Shown here: positions 54,901 to 63,689 of the stretch, piece by piece | Layout: every line of letters starts with the position of its first letter | Numbering within the stretch: the stretch's first letter is position 1 | From: Atriophallophorus winterbourni | Taxonomy: Eukaryota > Platyhelminthes > Trematoda > Plagiorchiida > Microphallidae | Reading direction: 5' to 3' | Length of the DNA: 64,000 bases | NCBI GenBank assembly: GCA_013407085.1 | Contig: JACCGJ010000627.1 | Location: 33,104-97,103, forward strand | Notes under the pieces: model-generated | The model's database searches: none | What the model was told of the DNA's origin: nothing | What the model saw: only the letters and a program-made list of their open reading frames with translations | Made by a program: the position numbers and the translations under genes

Positions 54901-55024
54901 GCTCGATCGTGCACAGTCGTTGTGCGAGCGATTGGCATTGGAACTGGATCGAATTCGCATGACCTACTGGCGTTATCGATCTCGCCAGCTGAAAGTTTTA
55001 GCGGATGGGGGTGCTGCGTTGTGA
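45601..55024 (+). CDS. FNTA: protein farnesyltransferase / geranylgeranyltransferase type I alpha subunit, 4 exons
   Basis: Exons 45601-45927, 47532-47840, 51054-51460 and 54859-55024 join in phase to 402 residues (human 379). The alpha subunit pairs with either of two beta subunits to attach farnesyl or geranylgeranyl to CaaX-box proteins such as Ras and Rho in the cytosol. Prenyltransferase alpha repeats are clear: NYTVWEYRRRIL (72-83), NYQLWHHRQWLV, HYHAWQHRRWAV, NNSAWNHRYVTV and NESSWNYLYGLL. The Lys before NYQ (residue 106) matches the diphosphate-contacting Lys of mammalian enzymes. A Ser/Thr/Lys-rich insert follows the fifth repeat. The ATG is preceded in frame by a stop, and the N-terminus lacks the Pro-rich mammalian extension. 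Introns are full of SINEs and other elements. Confidence 0.97.
46015..46250 (+). repeat. CATA-tailed SINE, degraded
   Basis: CGGATTCGCAATCACGCAG, CTCACTGTCATG, ATTTGTCTAGGGCCAGG and CTTTGACTGGATTCATGC follow the family order with many changes. Confidence 0.7.
46251..46659. other. FNTA intron 1, nothing recognised
   Basis: No gene; a minus frame with VLLYGCDVKSND near 46620 hints at a decayed LINE. Confidence 0.4.
46660..46905. repeat. pieces of ATG-tailed LINE 3' end
   Basis: GAATGCCATACAACCATGAC at 46663 and the reverse segment CATGGTTGCGTGGCAGTTAA, TACCGGTGTAATGCTGTC, GATGATGAC at 46834-46900 belong to the family seen at 54360. Confidence 0.65.
47290..47400 (-). repeat. CATA-tailed SINE, degraded
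   Basis: GTGTGAGATACTGTCAGGTT, GCGTAGACTG and AAATGGCAGT in reverse order of the family. Confidence 0.6.
47532..47840 (+). CDS. FNTA: FNTA exon 2
   Basis: Acceptor GTTTTCCTAG, donor CGT|GTGAGT, 103 codons, phase 0. Carries alpha repeats 2-4 (LWHHRQW, YHAWQHRRW, NSAWNHRY). Confidence 0.97.
48000..48085. repeat. repeat shared with 54465-54535
   Basis: TCCTAAAAGATGGG, GGAAGGGTGGG, CTTAAATA, CTACGGA and ACAAATAAACTGGGA recur in order at 54465-54535. Confidence 0.7.
48086..49279. other. FNTA intron 2, GC-rich patch, otherwise unassigned
   Basis: 48650-48960 is GC-rich (GACGGCGGAGGGCGGCCGG), possibly an untranslated part of a LINE; no match shown. Confidence 0.35.
49280..49480 (+). mobile_element. 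LINE C-terminal fragment
   Basis: Frame KRSGDQSMKWRVGVKKLTVA, then VGRIRLHRWGQKAPPNSWL, aligning with GGQPLTWKSGLKRLTSGLAR and RARLPGWGAREGESVWL of LINE B. Confidence 0.75.
49610..49870 (+). repeat. CATA-tailed SINE, full length
   Basis: GGATGTACAATCGTGCAG to GGATCAGGCTTGTG and a tail running into CATA/CATG microsatellite. Confidence 0.92.
49850..49935. repeat. CATA microsatellite (SINE tail)
   Basis: Expanded and interrupted CATACATA/GACAGACA repeats continuing from the SINE tail. Confidence 0.9.
50085..50260 (-). repeat. CATA-tailed SINE
   Basis: Reverse copy: CAGGTAAAGTGTCACAGTC, GTACGTGGGATAAGGTACTG, CGGTCAATCAAATTACCAAG. A GATGAT run at 50003-50023 lies just before it. Confidence 0.8.
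50520..50808 (-). repeat. tRNA-derived SINE with embedded hammerhead ribozyme, copy 2
   Basis: Minus strand: GATCGGTCAAACGGGGG, GGTAGCTTAGGTCATAAGG (box A-like), GGGTTCGAGTCAGACCC (box B), hammerhead, then GGACCGTTGTGATAAGC and a tail. Same order as copy 1 at 30727. It lies within another SINE. Confidence 0.88.
50607..50655 (-). ncRNA. hammerhead ribozyme (type I), best-preserved copy
   Basis: Minus strand: stem I AAGCACTG/CAGTGCTT, 8 bp perfect; core CTGATGA; stem II GCTC/GAGC, 4 bp perfect, with loop TAATAA; GAAA; palindromic stem III ACTCGAGT; cleavage base C complementary to position 50615. No core base is missing. Confidence 0.88.
51054..51460 (+). CDS. FNTA: FNTA exon 3
   Basis: Acceptor GCTTTTGCAG, donor AAAG|GTTGGT, phase 2 exit, which fits exon 4. 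Carries EIEFAKKIIRLAPCNESSWN (fifth repeat), a long polar insert and ALLSFLVEVYADLIQARVNS. Confidence 0.95.
51461..51843. other. FNTA intron 3, nothing recognised
   Basis: No repeat or gene seen before the MITE. Confidence 0.4.
51844..52150. mobile_element. piggyBac-type MITE carrying a LINE tail
   Basis: Flanked on both sides by TTAA (51840-51843 and 52151-52154), the piggyBac target. Ends CCCTTTGTCTAC and GTAGACAAAGGG are perfect 12-bp inverted repeats. Most of the interior (about 51890-52060, reverse) matches the LINE C-terminal segment at 17990-18075, for example AACTTGTCTCCATTTTGGTC and GCAGCCAGTTTGATGTCGT. Confidence 0.85.
52225..52450 (-). repeat. CATA-tailed SINE with scattered 1-3 base insertions
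   Basis: AAGCCTGATCCAGGCAAAGT to CACGATTGCAT, reverse orientation, with many small insertions. A forward 3'-end piece (GGATCAGGCTTGTGCTTTC and tail) follows at 52466-52505. Confidence 0.85.
52506..52865. other. intron with a weak tRNA-like segment
   Basis: GGTTCGATTACC at 52733 resembles a box B, but no supported repeat was built around it. Confidence 0.35.
52870..54144 (-). mobile_element. piggyBac transposon remnant, 3' truncated
   Basis: The right end reads CTAGGAGATAATGGG then TTAA (54145-54148). Minus-strand frames: an acidic N-terminus (ITLEEVRDLLEEYEDER at 53735, frameshifted to VDDERVDNEEEELEQN), a Lys/Pro-rich linker with NKKGTSPPTSWIKQ, then MILTGYHKLPSANRL and VKNAMSRNRFLKLKRSFDFV, the piggyBac DDE-family signature. 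It stops before the catalytic Asp residues and lacks the left end. Confidence 0.82.
54355..54535 (-). repeat. ATG-tailed LINE/SINE 3' end
   Basis: (CAT)8 at 54371-54395, then GACAGCATTACACCGGTAGC, GAATGCTTAACTGCCATAC and the segment shared with 48000. Best example of this family. Confidence 0.75.
54600..54770 (-). repeat. CATA-tailed SINE, two partial tandem copies
   Basis: CACAAGCTTGATCCAGGCAA and again CACAAGCTTGATCCAAGCAA about 100 bp apart, each followed by ATTCAGAGRCTGTGC. Confidence 0.8.
54859..55024 (+). CDS. FNTA: FNTA exon 4
   Basis: Acceptor TTCCATCCAG, stop TGA 55022-55024. Encodes VEDLLDRAQSLCERLALELD and RMTYWRYRSRQL, matching LCEILAKEKD..RKEYWRYI at the mammalian C-terminus. 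Confidence 0.96.
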
Positions 55025-55179
55025 TCCGCCCCCGCTTCTCCCGTGAACAGTGCCATCCATTCAGATGTTTTTCTTTCAACATTTCCGTTTTGCTACTGTC
55101 TGCTTTGAGTAAATACATTTTAATTAGTCTTTGTATTTTCTCAACGCCTGGTTCTGATTGTTCTATGTTCTTTCTATTT
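55025..55179 (+). other. FNTA 3' untranslated region
   Basis: AATACA at 55112 could be a variant polyadenylation signal; no AATAAA is close. Confidence 0.35.
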
Positions 55180-55310
55180 GTTAGTCATATCTGTCTAGGC
55201 CTGGACAACCTGACAGTGTCGTCATCAAGCTAGATGACATCAGCAGCAGCCCACGTGCAGTCTCTGACTGTGCGGCACTTTGCCTGGATCAGGATTGTGC
55301 TTTCACATCA
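55180..55310 (+). repeat. CATA-tailed SINE with a 30-bp hairpin insertion
   Basis: 5' truncated copy from CATATCTGTCTAGGCCTGG. Where other copies read GACAGTATCTTAGCCCACG, this one has GACAGTG, then TCGTCATCAAGCTAGATGAC and ATCAGCAGC, then AGCCCACG. The insert matches the hammerhead stem II of the Penelope relic at 1780-1830. Confidence 0.85.
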
Positions 55311-55494
55311 CACACATCCAATTGTTTGTGCATCGAAGCGTTTGAATTTGATGGTTTTCCCTTCGTTTTGCTAACTTTCCTGCGGCTTGATGTCTGAAAA
55401 GCAGGACGGAAGCACGACCGTTTTGATGGCTGTTGCTACTCATCAGGTATACGTATCCGTGACCTGACATTCGAACAGCATTCTGACTGTGTAC

Positions 55495-55690
55495 ATCCTA
55501 GGATAAATCCCCATTTGCAAAGTGCCACAGAGTCAAGCTTCCCATAGGCTAAGATACTTTCCGGTTGCTCCGACCAAAACGGAATATGAAAATAGAATTG
55601 GCAGTGAGACTCCAGGCTGTTTCGCATGTAGTTCAGTGCCAGTTAGCTCTGCACAGCGCAGGATTACTGCATGATTGCGCATCCGTTCTA
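55495..55690 (-). repeat. CATA-tailed SINE, degraded
   Basis: GCAAAGTGCCACAGAGTCA, GGCTAAGATACTTTCCGG, GGCAGTGAGACTCCAGGC and GCATGATTGCGCATCC in reverse family order. Confidence 0.8.
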
Positions 55691-57364
55691 GCTGGTACAT
55701 CCAACCGTGTTTTCGGGATCGACGTGCTTAATCTAGGTTAAGCCTCAGGTGTGTAAACCACGAGGTTGTCTGATGGTTCGCTGGTGATCACAACTCATGA
55801 ATACAATCGCTGTGACGGCTTCCAGAACGCGTTTCACTCTAGACGGCTGTTCAAATAGGACAAAACATTTTCCAGAAATATTCCCACGTCCCGAAGTGGC
55901 ATAGTGCTGGTTAAGATGTCCCCCTTTCCGTCAGGAATTTGCGGTTTAACACATTGGACGCGATGTGCGCCATATGTGTACATGCAGAACTTTGCAGAAA
56001 CGCGATGTGTACATGTATGGTACATGGTTGGCGTGGCTCTATTTGGTGCATACCACCAGTAATAAAGACTGCGATCATCGTGAGCGAAGTGAACCAAATT
56101 TTGTCATAGAGTTTATTTGATACACTGATAAAACTTACCTCTGAGGAGCCGCACACAACTTCCCACTTCGCTGACTGACTTAGCACTGAAGATATAAAAG
56201 TTTGAGCATGCCGCCCGCGGCGAAAAACTACAGAATCGGAAATCGCGGCTAACGTGTTAAACTCTACTCTGCGCATTTTTTGGAAATGCGCCCGACCCTA
56301 AGTCCAGATTCTCCCGACCGAGACGGTGTACTGAAACTAGTCTAGCAGTCTAACCAGCGGGTGAGCTCGTATCGCATGCAAACGAAACGGGAGAAAACAT
56401 CGGTAGAAACTATTGAGATCGTGTTGTATGAGTCATTAATTACTCCTGTCATCGATCTCTTGTTATGTATGTGTAGTCAAGGTCAATTGGGCAACTTGAT
56501 ACACATTGATGCGGCTTGGTTTGGATCGGAGCAAGCTGATACTGACAGTATCAGGAGTTGGCAAAGCGAATGATTGAGTATTGTACTGGCTAATTAATAG
56601 ACCGTTTCTTAGCACCGGGGTGATAGATGCTGCTCACACAGTAGATATGTCTTGTTTTGACCTCTTACGTTCGGACTTGACGTTCAGAACGTCGTGCAGT
56701 ACCGAATGATGGTCTATTCAGTTTCTGTGTGATTTATGGTCACACTTTCCCCTCGTTGAAGCCGAGAATACTATTCTGTTTAGTAGTACAATATGGCCTT
56801 TAGGTTGCATCCATACAAATAACATATTTGCCCATTGAGATTCTGCCTTTTTTACTTGTTTTGAAAGCTAGTCCATCTAATTTCCCTTCGCCAAAATACA
56901 CGAGATCCCATTGGCGACTAAATAAAACTGCGTGACACCAGAACGTGAACCCAAAGTATCACATGGCGTCTGTTTAACAGGTTAATTCTTGAAGTTTAGT
57001 GTTTCTCGCAATGTGCCTTGATCCATACGTCTGTCCCCTTACGCAGATCCGCTCGGTTAATCGGTTATGGTGACGTTTTTTCACACTCCCCGTTTTGCCA
57101 CCCGCCTACCATTTCAACATTCATGGAATTCGTTCCTACTGTTTCCGTCTCATTGAGCGAATCCACTTGCAGATGGATTAAGGCAATAAGCTATTACATT
57201 CATTTCGGCGATTTCGCCAATCCTTATTCGCAGAGCTAGCGTTACCCTCCTCCGTTATGCGGTTAATTGAAGAATGTCTGCTTCCAGAGTTTGGTAGATC
57301 GCATACAAGCCATCTGGATAATAACGATGTGAGTCATATGAGGCGGTTCTGAATTGCTCCGGGT
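55691..57364. other. intergenic between FNTA and LANCL, nothing recognised
   Basis: Several open frames of 60-120 residues have no recognisable motif and are not called. Confidence 0.4.
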
Positions 57365-57565
57365 TCAATTATTCGTTGTGCGGTATTTATATACTGCGCT
57401 GGGCTAACTTGATTTGCCAAAGCTACTGAGCTGCATGCGTGAAGCACGCGGTATTCTCACTGCTGTTTCCTCTTCTACCTGTCGAGGTCTGAACAAACTG
57501 CCTTTATTGTATCCCATGTGCAGTCTGACTTTGCGGCACTTTGCCTGGATCCAGGTGATTTTGTT
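57365..57565 (+). repeat. CATA-tailed SINE, degraded
   Basis: CTGAGCTGCATGCGTGAAGC, CTACCTGTCGAGGTCTG, CAGTCTGACTTTGCGGCAC and CTTTGCCTGGATCCAGG in order. A tRNA-like GGTTTGAGCCCC follows at 57586. Confidence 0.75.
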
Positions 57566-59779
57566 TAGTTAATGGTTAAAAGACTGGTTTGAGCCCCACC
57601 GCGGATGGTCATGCCCGTTTTTGGTACCACGCTGCGGGATTAAATATGCCGTTCTCCATTTTATCCATGCCATTGTTTTGTACCGTGTTCAGTTTAGCTT
57701 TATTTCAGGAACTTGTACGTCTCCACGTAAAGTGACGCGGCAAACTTCTGATGCATATCAATGACAGGTTCTCTCTTATTTCTCGCAAACTAAGTAGTTA
57801 CCTCATCACTGCTGGCCTACACCGAAGTTTTCGTAGTCCTACAAAATACGATTTCTCCATCTAGTCATGCATTATACGCGCATGGTTATATGCGACGGTT
57901 CGATTACTCAGTCATCAGAGGTAAAGAACATTTGCTCTTGTCTGTTTTGAATCGAAGTTTGAGCGTCTTGCGGTGAAATGTGGTGGCATTTGAATTGTAG
58001 ATACGTTTTAACGTGCTGGGTCATCTTCGCCATGAGCAACAGTTGTGGAAACTAAACAGCTTGTCAATCAAGCTGCGGGTGGACCGTCTTGCTTTTTGGT
58101 AGTTTTAGCTACTCATGAGTAACGCATCATTCAAACTATTCGCCTGTTCGAAAAAAGACGGACTAGAGTTTCGTGTCTTCTAAGCAAGAAAGAATAGAAC
58201 GTAAGACCTTGAATTCTGTCTATTTGACTGATAGTCTTGTGAAAAAACCGTTGTGTGAAAGCCCGACTTCGAAAATTGATTGGCGGAGTGTCCGCAGCCG
58301 ATGCTTCTGTTTCTTTCATGACGGGTGAGCATCTAACACTGCTTGAAGCTGCAAGTTTAGAAATATTAACAATCAACTATCATTCCTTGCAGTATAACAA
58401 GTGATTGCTTACCTGGCTGTTTCTTTCAGATGCTGTCAGAAGTACTTGGAATTGTAAACGATTAAGCGACTCTTTCAGACAATGTCCTCAGCATTTTGGA
58501 CAAACATGTTAATTACGAATATAAAGCTTAAAGCGTACATTTTTTGTTGACAATGGTTGACGAGTCCAGACAGCCTTTTGCGCTCGCCACGGCGAGGTCT
58601 TGCAACAATAGAACGTAAGCTTGTGTCAGTCATCTTCTTTTCTCGACGGATACCTTTATTATTAGTACAGTGATGAATGTGACAAAGCATTTCACGTACA
58701 TGGGCACGGCGAAGTTTTACAACCATGGAACAGCTAAACACTTATAATTGTTATGTACTCTTCCATTCATATGGAGTGAAGCATGATGCATACAAATCCT
58801 GGTAAATCTAAACCGAATAGCTGGGAGATGCTTACCATATCTGCATTTCTCCATCTTTCGTTCTCTCTGTATTTACATACTGAATTTTCGGCTCGCATTT
58901 CGTACCTGTGGTCATAAAATGGCGTTAGGAAGCTTATCACTGTAGTCTTTAAGACAACTGGCAGAGCGGTTTCATCTTGGTGATGTGAACCTCAAACCTA
59001 AGGATATTGAAAATCGCTTTCTAATGATTTCGACAAATCGTTGTCGGACTAAATCTTGCCATTCGGTTGTTAACACACAACCTGTTCCGCCTTGCGCTTT
59101 TGTGATCTACACTTTGACGTATTAACGATGCATCCCCACCGTCTTTTGGTCGTGTGATCATATTCAGACGTGTCCTTATTCATGTCCAACCGTCTTGTTC
59201 GACCTTACCTATCCATGTAACCAATTATTTCTTGTCCGATATTGCAAGCTGCAGGTGTCAGAATACCGAGAACCCTACGCTCTGGTTATCTCGCACCAAG
59301 CCTTTATGTCTACTCTTCACTCATATACACCACATTTTCTTGACAACATACAGCTTCCGCGCTTTTAATTTAACTGTGTTTTTCTCAAATTTGCTGTAAA
59401 TCATTCAGGTTCAAAACCAGTTAGCAGTAGTCATTCTTTTTAGTAATGGCCGATCAATAATTCTACTGAACGCTTGTCAAGTTGATCGAGGCTGTATACA
59501 TTCACAGTGCTTGATTCAGGGTTCGCTTACTTACGAGGTTTCTCCTTCGAACCCATGACTGTTCAGATTGCACTCCGACCCTTTACACCATCAGGTGCCG
59601 TGCATTATTTCATCGGGAGCTTTTAATGTTATGAATCCTCTCAATCGATTAATTTGTCAGTTATGATACGTATCAGCATCATTTTGCGGACGACTCACGT
59701 TTTGATGAGAATTTTCCATCTGACCAAACAAATTCCACTCTGTCTACCGCAACATTACAGGTTCCCGCATATTATTCCT
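57566..59779. other. upstream of LANCL, nothing recognised
   Basis: No coding or repeat call. An AG acceptor at 59760 just before the LANCL start suggests a 5' untranslated exon further up. Confidence 0.35.
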
Positions 59780-59899
59780 ATGGGATCACGCTTTTTCAAC
59801 AACCCATTCTCGGATGTCACTGAGGCTTCAAGACCACTAGCGGTGGGGCCGGATGCTGCAAGTCAGTTGGCTTTCGATTGCTTGAAGACGTGTTTTTCG
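59780..59899 (+). CDS. LANCL: LANCL exon 1
   Basis: ATG at 59780, 20 bases after a possible acceptor (AACATTACAG); donor TCG|GTAAGT; 40 codons. Confidence 0.82.
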
Positions 59900-62318
59900 G
59901 TAAGTGTTCCATTGCAGCTTGTGCATCACGTGATTCTCGATAGCCTCAAAGGACCTCGCCAGATCGCGCGTCGGTGATGTAGTGCTTGGTCGTCGTAGAG
60001 TATATTTTTACTCCCTTTTTAATCCTGTTTGCTAAGTAATTTGGGTAAAGCTTTGGCTATTAAACTAGCTGCATTTGGGACCACCCGTTTCCCGGGTCGG
60101 GGTTCAAGAGATCAGAATTCGCAATGGCTTCTTACCCTTAAAGGTATGGCTCAAAACCGTGTTCAGTGGCGGTTTTGTTGTAGACATCTTCGTGGAGTGT
60201 CTGATTCATCCTGTATGTTGTCAAGTGAAGTGGCAAGGCGAAGCTTGTTATGATGGAAGGCGCAAAAAAGCGTTCATACTGATGTCGCGCTACTCATTCA
60301 CGGTACTTGTTTGAACGCATGTTTTATTCCAGGTGTCTGTGCCTAATCTTCCTCCAGTTCAGTAACTTTTTCGGTCATGACCCTCTCATATTTTCAGGTA
60401 CCGGTAATTAATACCCGTGTAATGCTGTCCATGGTGATGCTGATGATGATTTGTAAAGCGCATAGTGCCAAGTCATGCGTTGTCCAATCGGTGGTTGCAC
60501 TTTTGCGGAAGCGTGGTCAACCGTAGTTTTCCACCTGTGTTTTGGAGAATAACTGCTTCAGTACTTTATCGCTAGTGAAGCCATATCATATCGTGACAAT
60601 GAAATCGGTGTATGTGATGATGGTGATGAAGCTGAAGTTAAGATGCGTCAATTCTTTTAGCCCTGGTCAATTGATAATGAAGGAAGCGTCCCCTGACTGT
60701 CTATTGCGTGTATTTCTAAACTGTCCCGTACATTATGCTTGCCCAATCACTGCTGTGAACGTCAGGGTGATTTTCAACATTGTATATATTGTTTGACACC
60801 AACGGCCATTAAATGAATTGAGGGTGTGTTTCTGCCATATTGAAATCGAGTTCATTAAGCCAATGCTGTCTCTCAGCGAGCTGGTCCTCTTTGTAAAAGC
60901 ACGTGTCACGACTGGTTTCCCAAACCTTGTACTGATCTTTAGATCGAAAGTGGACTTCTTCTTCCCAATCCTGATAAGATTTTAGATTTCTTTGGTATGC
61001 ATTTAACCTCAAAACACTATCCACGTATCAACTTTATAAAAATTAGTTGAAATGGCGAAGTTCTTCTTGGCAATTAAGTCATGAGTTATCATCGTTGATC
61101 ACTTATCTTCATTCAACCCCGCAAGCGATGCATCTCTCAAGGTCTCAAACTCATTGGCAATCTTGCTCACGTGAGAGAGCAAGTTATTGGTCATTTTTCG
61201 TGTTTATCATTTCTCAGATTTTTTTATTCAAATTTCGCTCAAAGAGTAGACTTTGTTCACCAACCTTCGATTCTTTCAACAAGTTATTCTTCTCTCAAGG
61301 CCTTTGGACTCCAGATTATTTCAATAACATTGAAATATCCTCTTCGTGTTGCGTTATTTTGCATACACTACGTTATCAACCTTTTAGCTGACATGAAATT
61401 CGTATCCCGATAGCACACTGATATTTTCCTGTAATATCCTGATATTTCAGTTACTAATAAGTAGTATATTAAAATAATTTGTGATGATTTGTAACGCGTG
61501 TTCGTTACTGCACCCCAGCGAATTGCTCCAACTGCCTCTAACCTGGATGGATTTCTCTACACTGGATACATCGGCATTGCATGGGCTGCTCTCTACGTTC
61601 TAAAGTTGAAACAACTTCCCAATGAAGCCCGGGAGTTTTTGCTCAGCCACTCAAGATCGTTCGTTCAGTCTGCCCTTCATCACTTGAAGGGACTTCGTAT
61701 CGACCGCACTACGAGTTTGTCACTATTGTTAGGACAGCCTGGCGTATGGATTACTACCGCGATGCTCTACCAGGTAATCTTTGTTTTATTGTGTCCCTGT
61801 TGATGAGTCATGAATCCTGGTAAATTAATTTGCCCCCCGTAGTGACCTGCATTCAGAAACATGGTGGAGTCATTAGCCCTTTCTTGTATTTAGGCTTGCT
61901 TAATCCGGTAAAATCTTTGCTCTCTTTGACGACGCAGCACTTTACCTGATCCCACTCTTGTGTATTCATGTTCATACTCTCCAGTTCGCGTAAAATATTG
62001 CCATAGGTGAGGAGACAACCCCTAACCCCATCAATCCATTTTCCACCACGTTTAGCCTATCCCTCGATGGCAATCTTCATTACTCCAGTCATGTTTTTCT
62101 CGGTAACCGATAACTGCTATATTGTTTGATTCCTTCACATCCCTCTGTGGCAGCACACCCATCAACTGGCGGAGCGCAACCAATTTTTACAAGCCTACGC
62201 GGACTTATCGCGTCACTTCACGGAGCCTATCCTGTTCGAACACGGTTCCGACGAAATGTTTGTCGGACGCGCGGGTTATTTGGCTGGACTCGCGACGTTA
62301 CGTCATTTTACCGGTGAG
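59780..62318 (+). CDS. LANCL: LanC-like protein, first three coding exons (3' partial)
   Basis: Exons 59780-59899, 61519-61773 and 62154-62318, all phase 0, give 180 residues; the rest lies beyond 64000. Eukaryotic LanC-like proteins are soluble alpha-barrel, zinc-binding enzymes that add glutathione to dehydroamino acids in damaged proteins. Glycine-rich barrel motifs appear in order: SNLDGFLYTGYIGIAWAALY (human LANCL1 DGTGYTGWAGIA), LLLGQPGVWITTAMLYQ (FLCGDAGPLAVAAVLYH) and GSDEMFVGRAGYLAGLATL (NEMLYGRIGYIYALL). The N-terminus MGSRFFNNPFSDV resembles AFPNPYADY. The zinc Cys-Cys/His residues fall in the missing half, so activity cannot be judged. Which LANCL paralogue it is was not decided. 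Confidence 0.9.
60010..60460 (+). mobile_element. LINE C-terminal fragment with 3' UTR and GATGAT tail
   Basis: Frame LGKALAIKLAAFGTTRFPGR then DQNSQWLLTLKGMAQNRVQW, as at 44860-45000. The 3' UTR ends ACCCGTGTAATGCTGTCCAT and GATGCTGATGATGAT, which ties the ATG-tailed repeats to this LINE family. Confidence 0.85.
60461..61518. other. LANCL intron 1, nothing recognised
   Basis: No gene or repeat identified. Confidence 0.4.
61519..61773 (+). CDS. LANCL: LANCL exon 2
   Basis: Acceptor CTGCACCCCAG, donor CAG|GTAATC, 85 codons. Holds the first two glycine-rich LanC motifs. Confidence 0.92.
61810..61980 (+). repeat. CATA-tailed SINE, degraded
   Basis: GTAAATTAATTTGCC, GTAGTGACCTGCATTCAG, GCAGCACTTTACCTGATCCC and CTTGTGTATTCATG in family order. 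Confidence 0.7.
62154..62318 (+). CDS. LANCL: LANCL exon 3
   Basis: Acceptor CTCTGTGGCAG, donor GAG|GTAAGT, 55 codons. Encodes the DEMFVGRAGYLAGL motif. Confidence 0.9.
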
Positions 62319-62344
62319 GTAAGTGGGCCCTAAGCTCTATTTGT

Positions 62345-62450
62345 CTTGGGGCAACCTGACAGTATCTTAGCCCACGTGCAGTCTCTGACTGTGCGGCACT
62401 TTGCCTGGATCAGGCTTGTGTTTTCATACCATACCATACCAGCATTTGTC
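62345..62450 (+). repeat. CATA-tailed SINE, 5' truncated
   Basis: GGGGCAACCTGACAGTATC to GGATCAGGCTTGTG and a CATAC tail; sits 27 bp after the LANCL donor. Confidence 0.9.
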
Positions 62451-62559
62451 TTGGAATAAAAATATAAATTGGGAGAAAACGGTATATTAGTCATCACCAT
62501 CAGTGTCATCATTACTCGAATGCTTAACTGTCACAAACCTTGAATTAAATTCTAAAAAC

Positions 62560-62940
62560 ACCCTCGTAGCGATATGAAGTACTCGTTCGATCGGCGCCGT
62601 GATCTGCGTTCAGCAGCGAAGAGCTGTATCTGCTCTCCCCCACCGCTTGTAGACAACGCTGTACACAATGCATCCAAAGTGAGCGGTCAAGAGCAAGTTC
62701 TTCCCAACTCGTAGGGTCAATGTTAAGACCTTTCATATATCTTTTGTCAACGTCTTTGTACAGCAAGTGCGGTCGGCCTAAATATAAACTTTCTGATTTC
62801 AGCTCACCATAGAGTAGATCTTTTAGAATACGATTATTTTCCAAAAAACTCAATTGCAGCATTTCCATCGCATGACCGGTTTCTTGCTGTTGGTACTCAT
62901 GAGGGAAGGGCAGTGCAATTAGTATCCGCATGCCTTTAAA
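62560..62940 (-). mobile_element. LINE C-terminal fragment, left arm of inverted pair
   Basis: Minus frame RILKDLLYGELKSESLYLGR, then KDVDKRYMKGLNIDPTSWEE and LALDRSLWMHCVQRC. Typical LINE tail (GRPxLRYKDV, W, A.DRxxW). Confidence 0.8.
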
Positions 62941-63229
62941 CAACGGCGGACTATTTTATTATCTGATCAAATGGCCCTACTAGACAAATTGTCGCACACT
63001 TATAGACTGCATTCTATTGAGTTACTTTCAGACTATCCGGGCCCAGACGAATTTTGTTAAACTTGTTTTCCTACGAAAAGAAAGTTAGACTAGATTTTCA
63101 GTCTCCATTATATCTTGAACATATTGTGGATGGACAAAGTAAAGAATGCTCAAAGGCTGGTCTACAGAGCAGGGTTCACCCTACTACGACAGAGCATCTT
63201 ATGCTGGCCTGGTCATGTGTAAGTAATAA

Positions 63230-63400
63230 AAATGGTCTTATTCCGAAAGATCTCCTCTATGGTGGGTTGAAATCAGGAAGTCGACCCTTGGGCAGACCAC
63301 ACTTGCGGTACAAAGACGTTGACAAAAGAGATATGAAAGGTCTTAACATTGACCCTACGAGTTGGGAGGAACTTGCTCTTGACAGCTCACTTTAGAGTCA
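63230..63400 (+). mobile_element. LINE C-terminal fragment, right arm of inverted pair
   Basis: Plus frame IPKDLLYGGLKSGSRPLGRP, then KDVDKRDMKGLNIDPTSWEE; same segment as 62940-62560 in opposite orientation. Confidence 0.8.
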
Positions 63401-63529
63401 TGCTGGGGAAAAGCAGATACAGTTCTTAACTGCTGAACGCATATCGCGCTGCGGGAGAGATTGTCACTCCCGAATCAGACTGTTTAGTTCATCTAAAAGC
63501 TGCGGAGTAGGAAACCATCGTCCGCTTAA

Positions 63530-63685
63530 GATGTACGGATGTGCAATCGTGCAGCATTTCTGTGCTAACATCGTGCTAAATCGATTGACCAACGGTAGTA
63601 AGCTTCATGCTGAAATACGCTGGAGTCTTACTAACATTTCTATTTCCCCACTCATATCTGTCTAGGCCTGGGCAACTTGACATAC
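63530..63685 (+). repeat. CATA-tailed SINE, 3' truncated
   Basis: GTACGGATGTGCAATCGTGC to TAGGCCTGGGCAACTTGACA, then cut by the LINE at 63690. Confidence 0.88.
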
Positions 63686-63689
63686 TTAA

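Noticed and set aside
59654..59779. Upstream extension of the LANCL frame to 59654
   Set aside because: Human LANCL starts match the ATG at 59780, and an AG acceptor lies at 59760; upstream residues show no similarity.
14757..63685. CRISPR array, operon or other bacterial signals among the many repeats
   Set aside because: Repeats are dispersed SINE/LINE copies in eukaryotic introns, not regularly spaced direct repeats.
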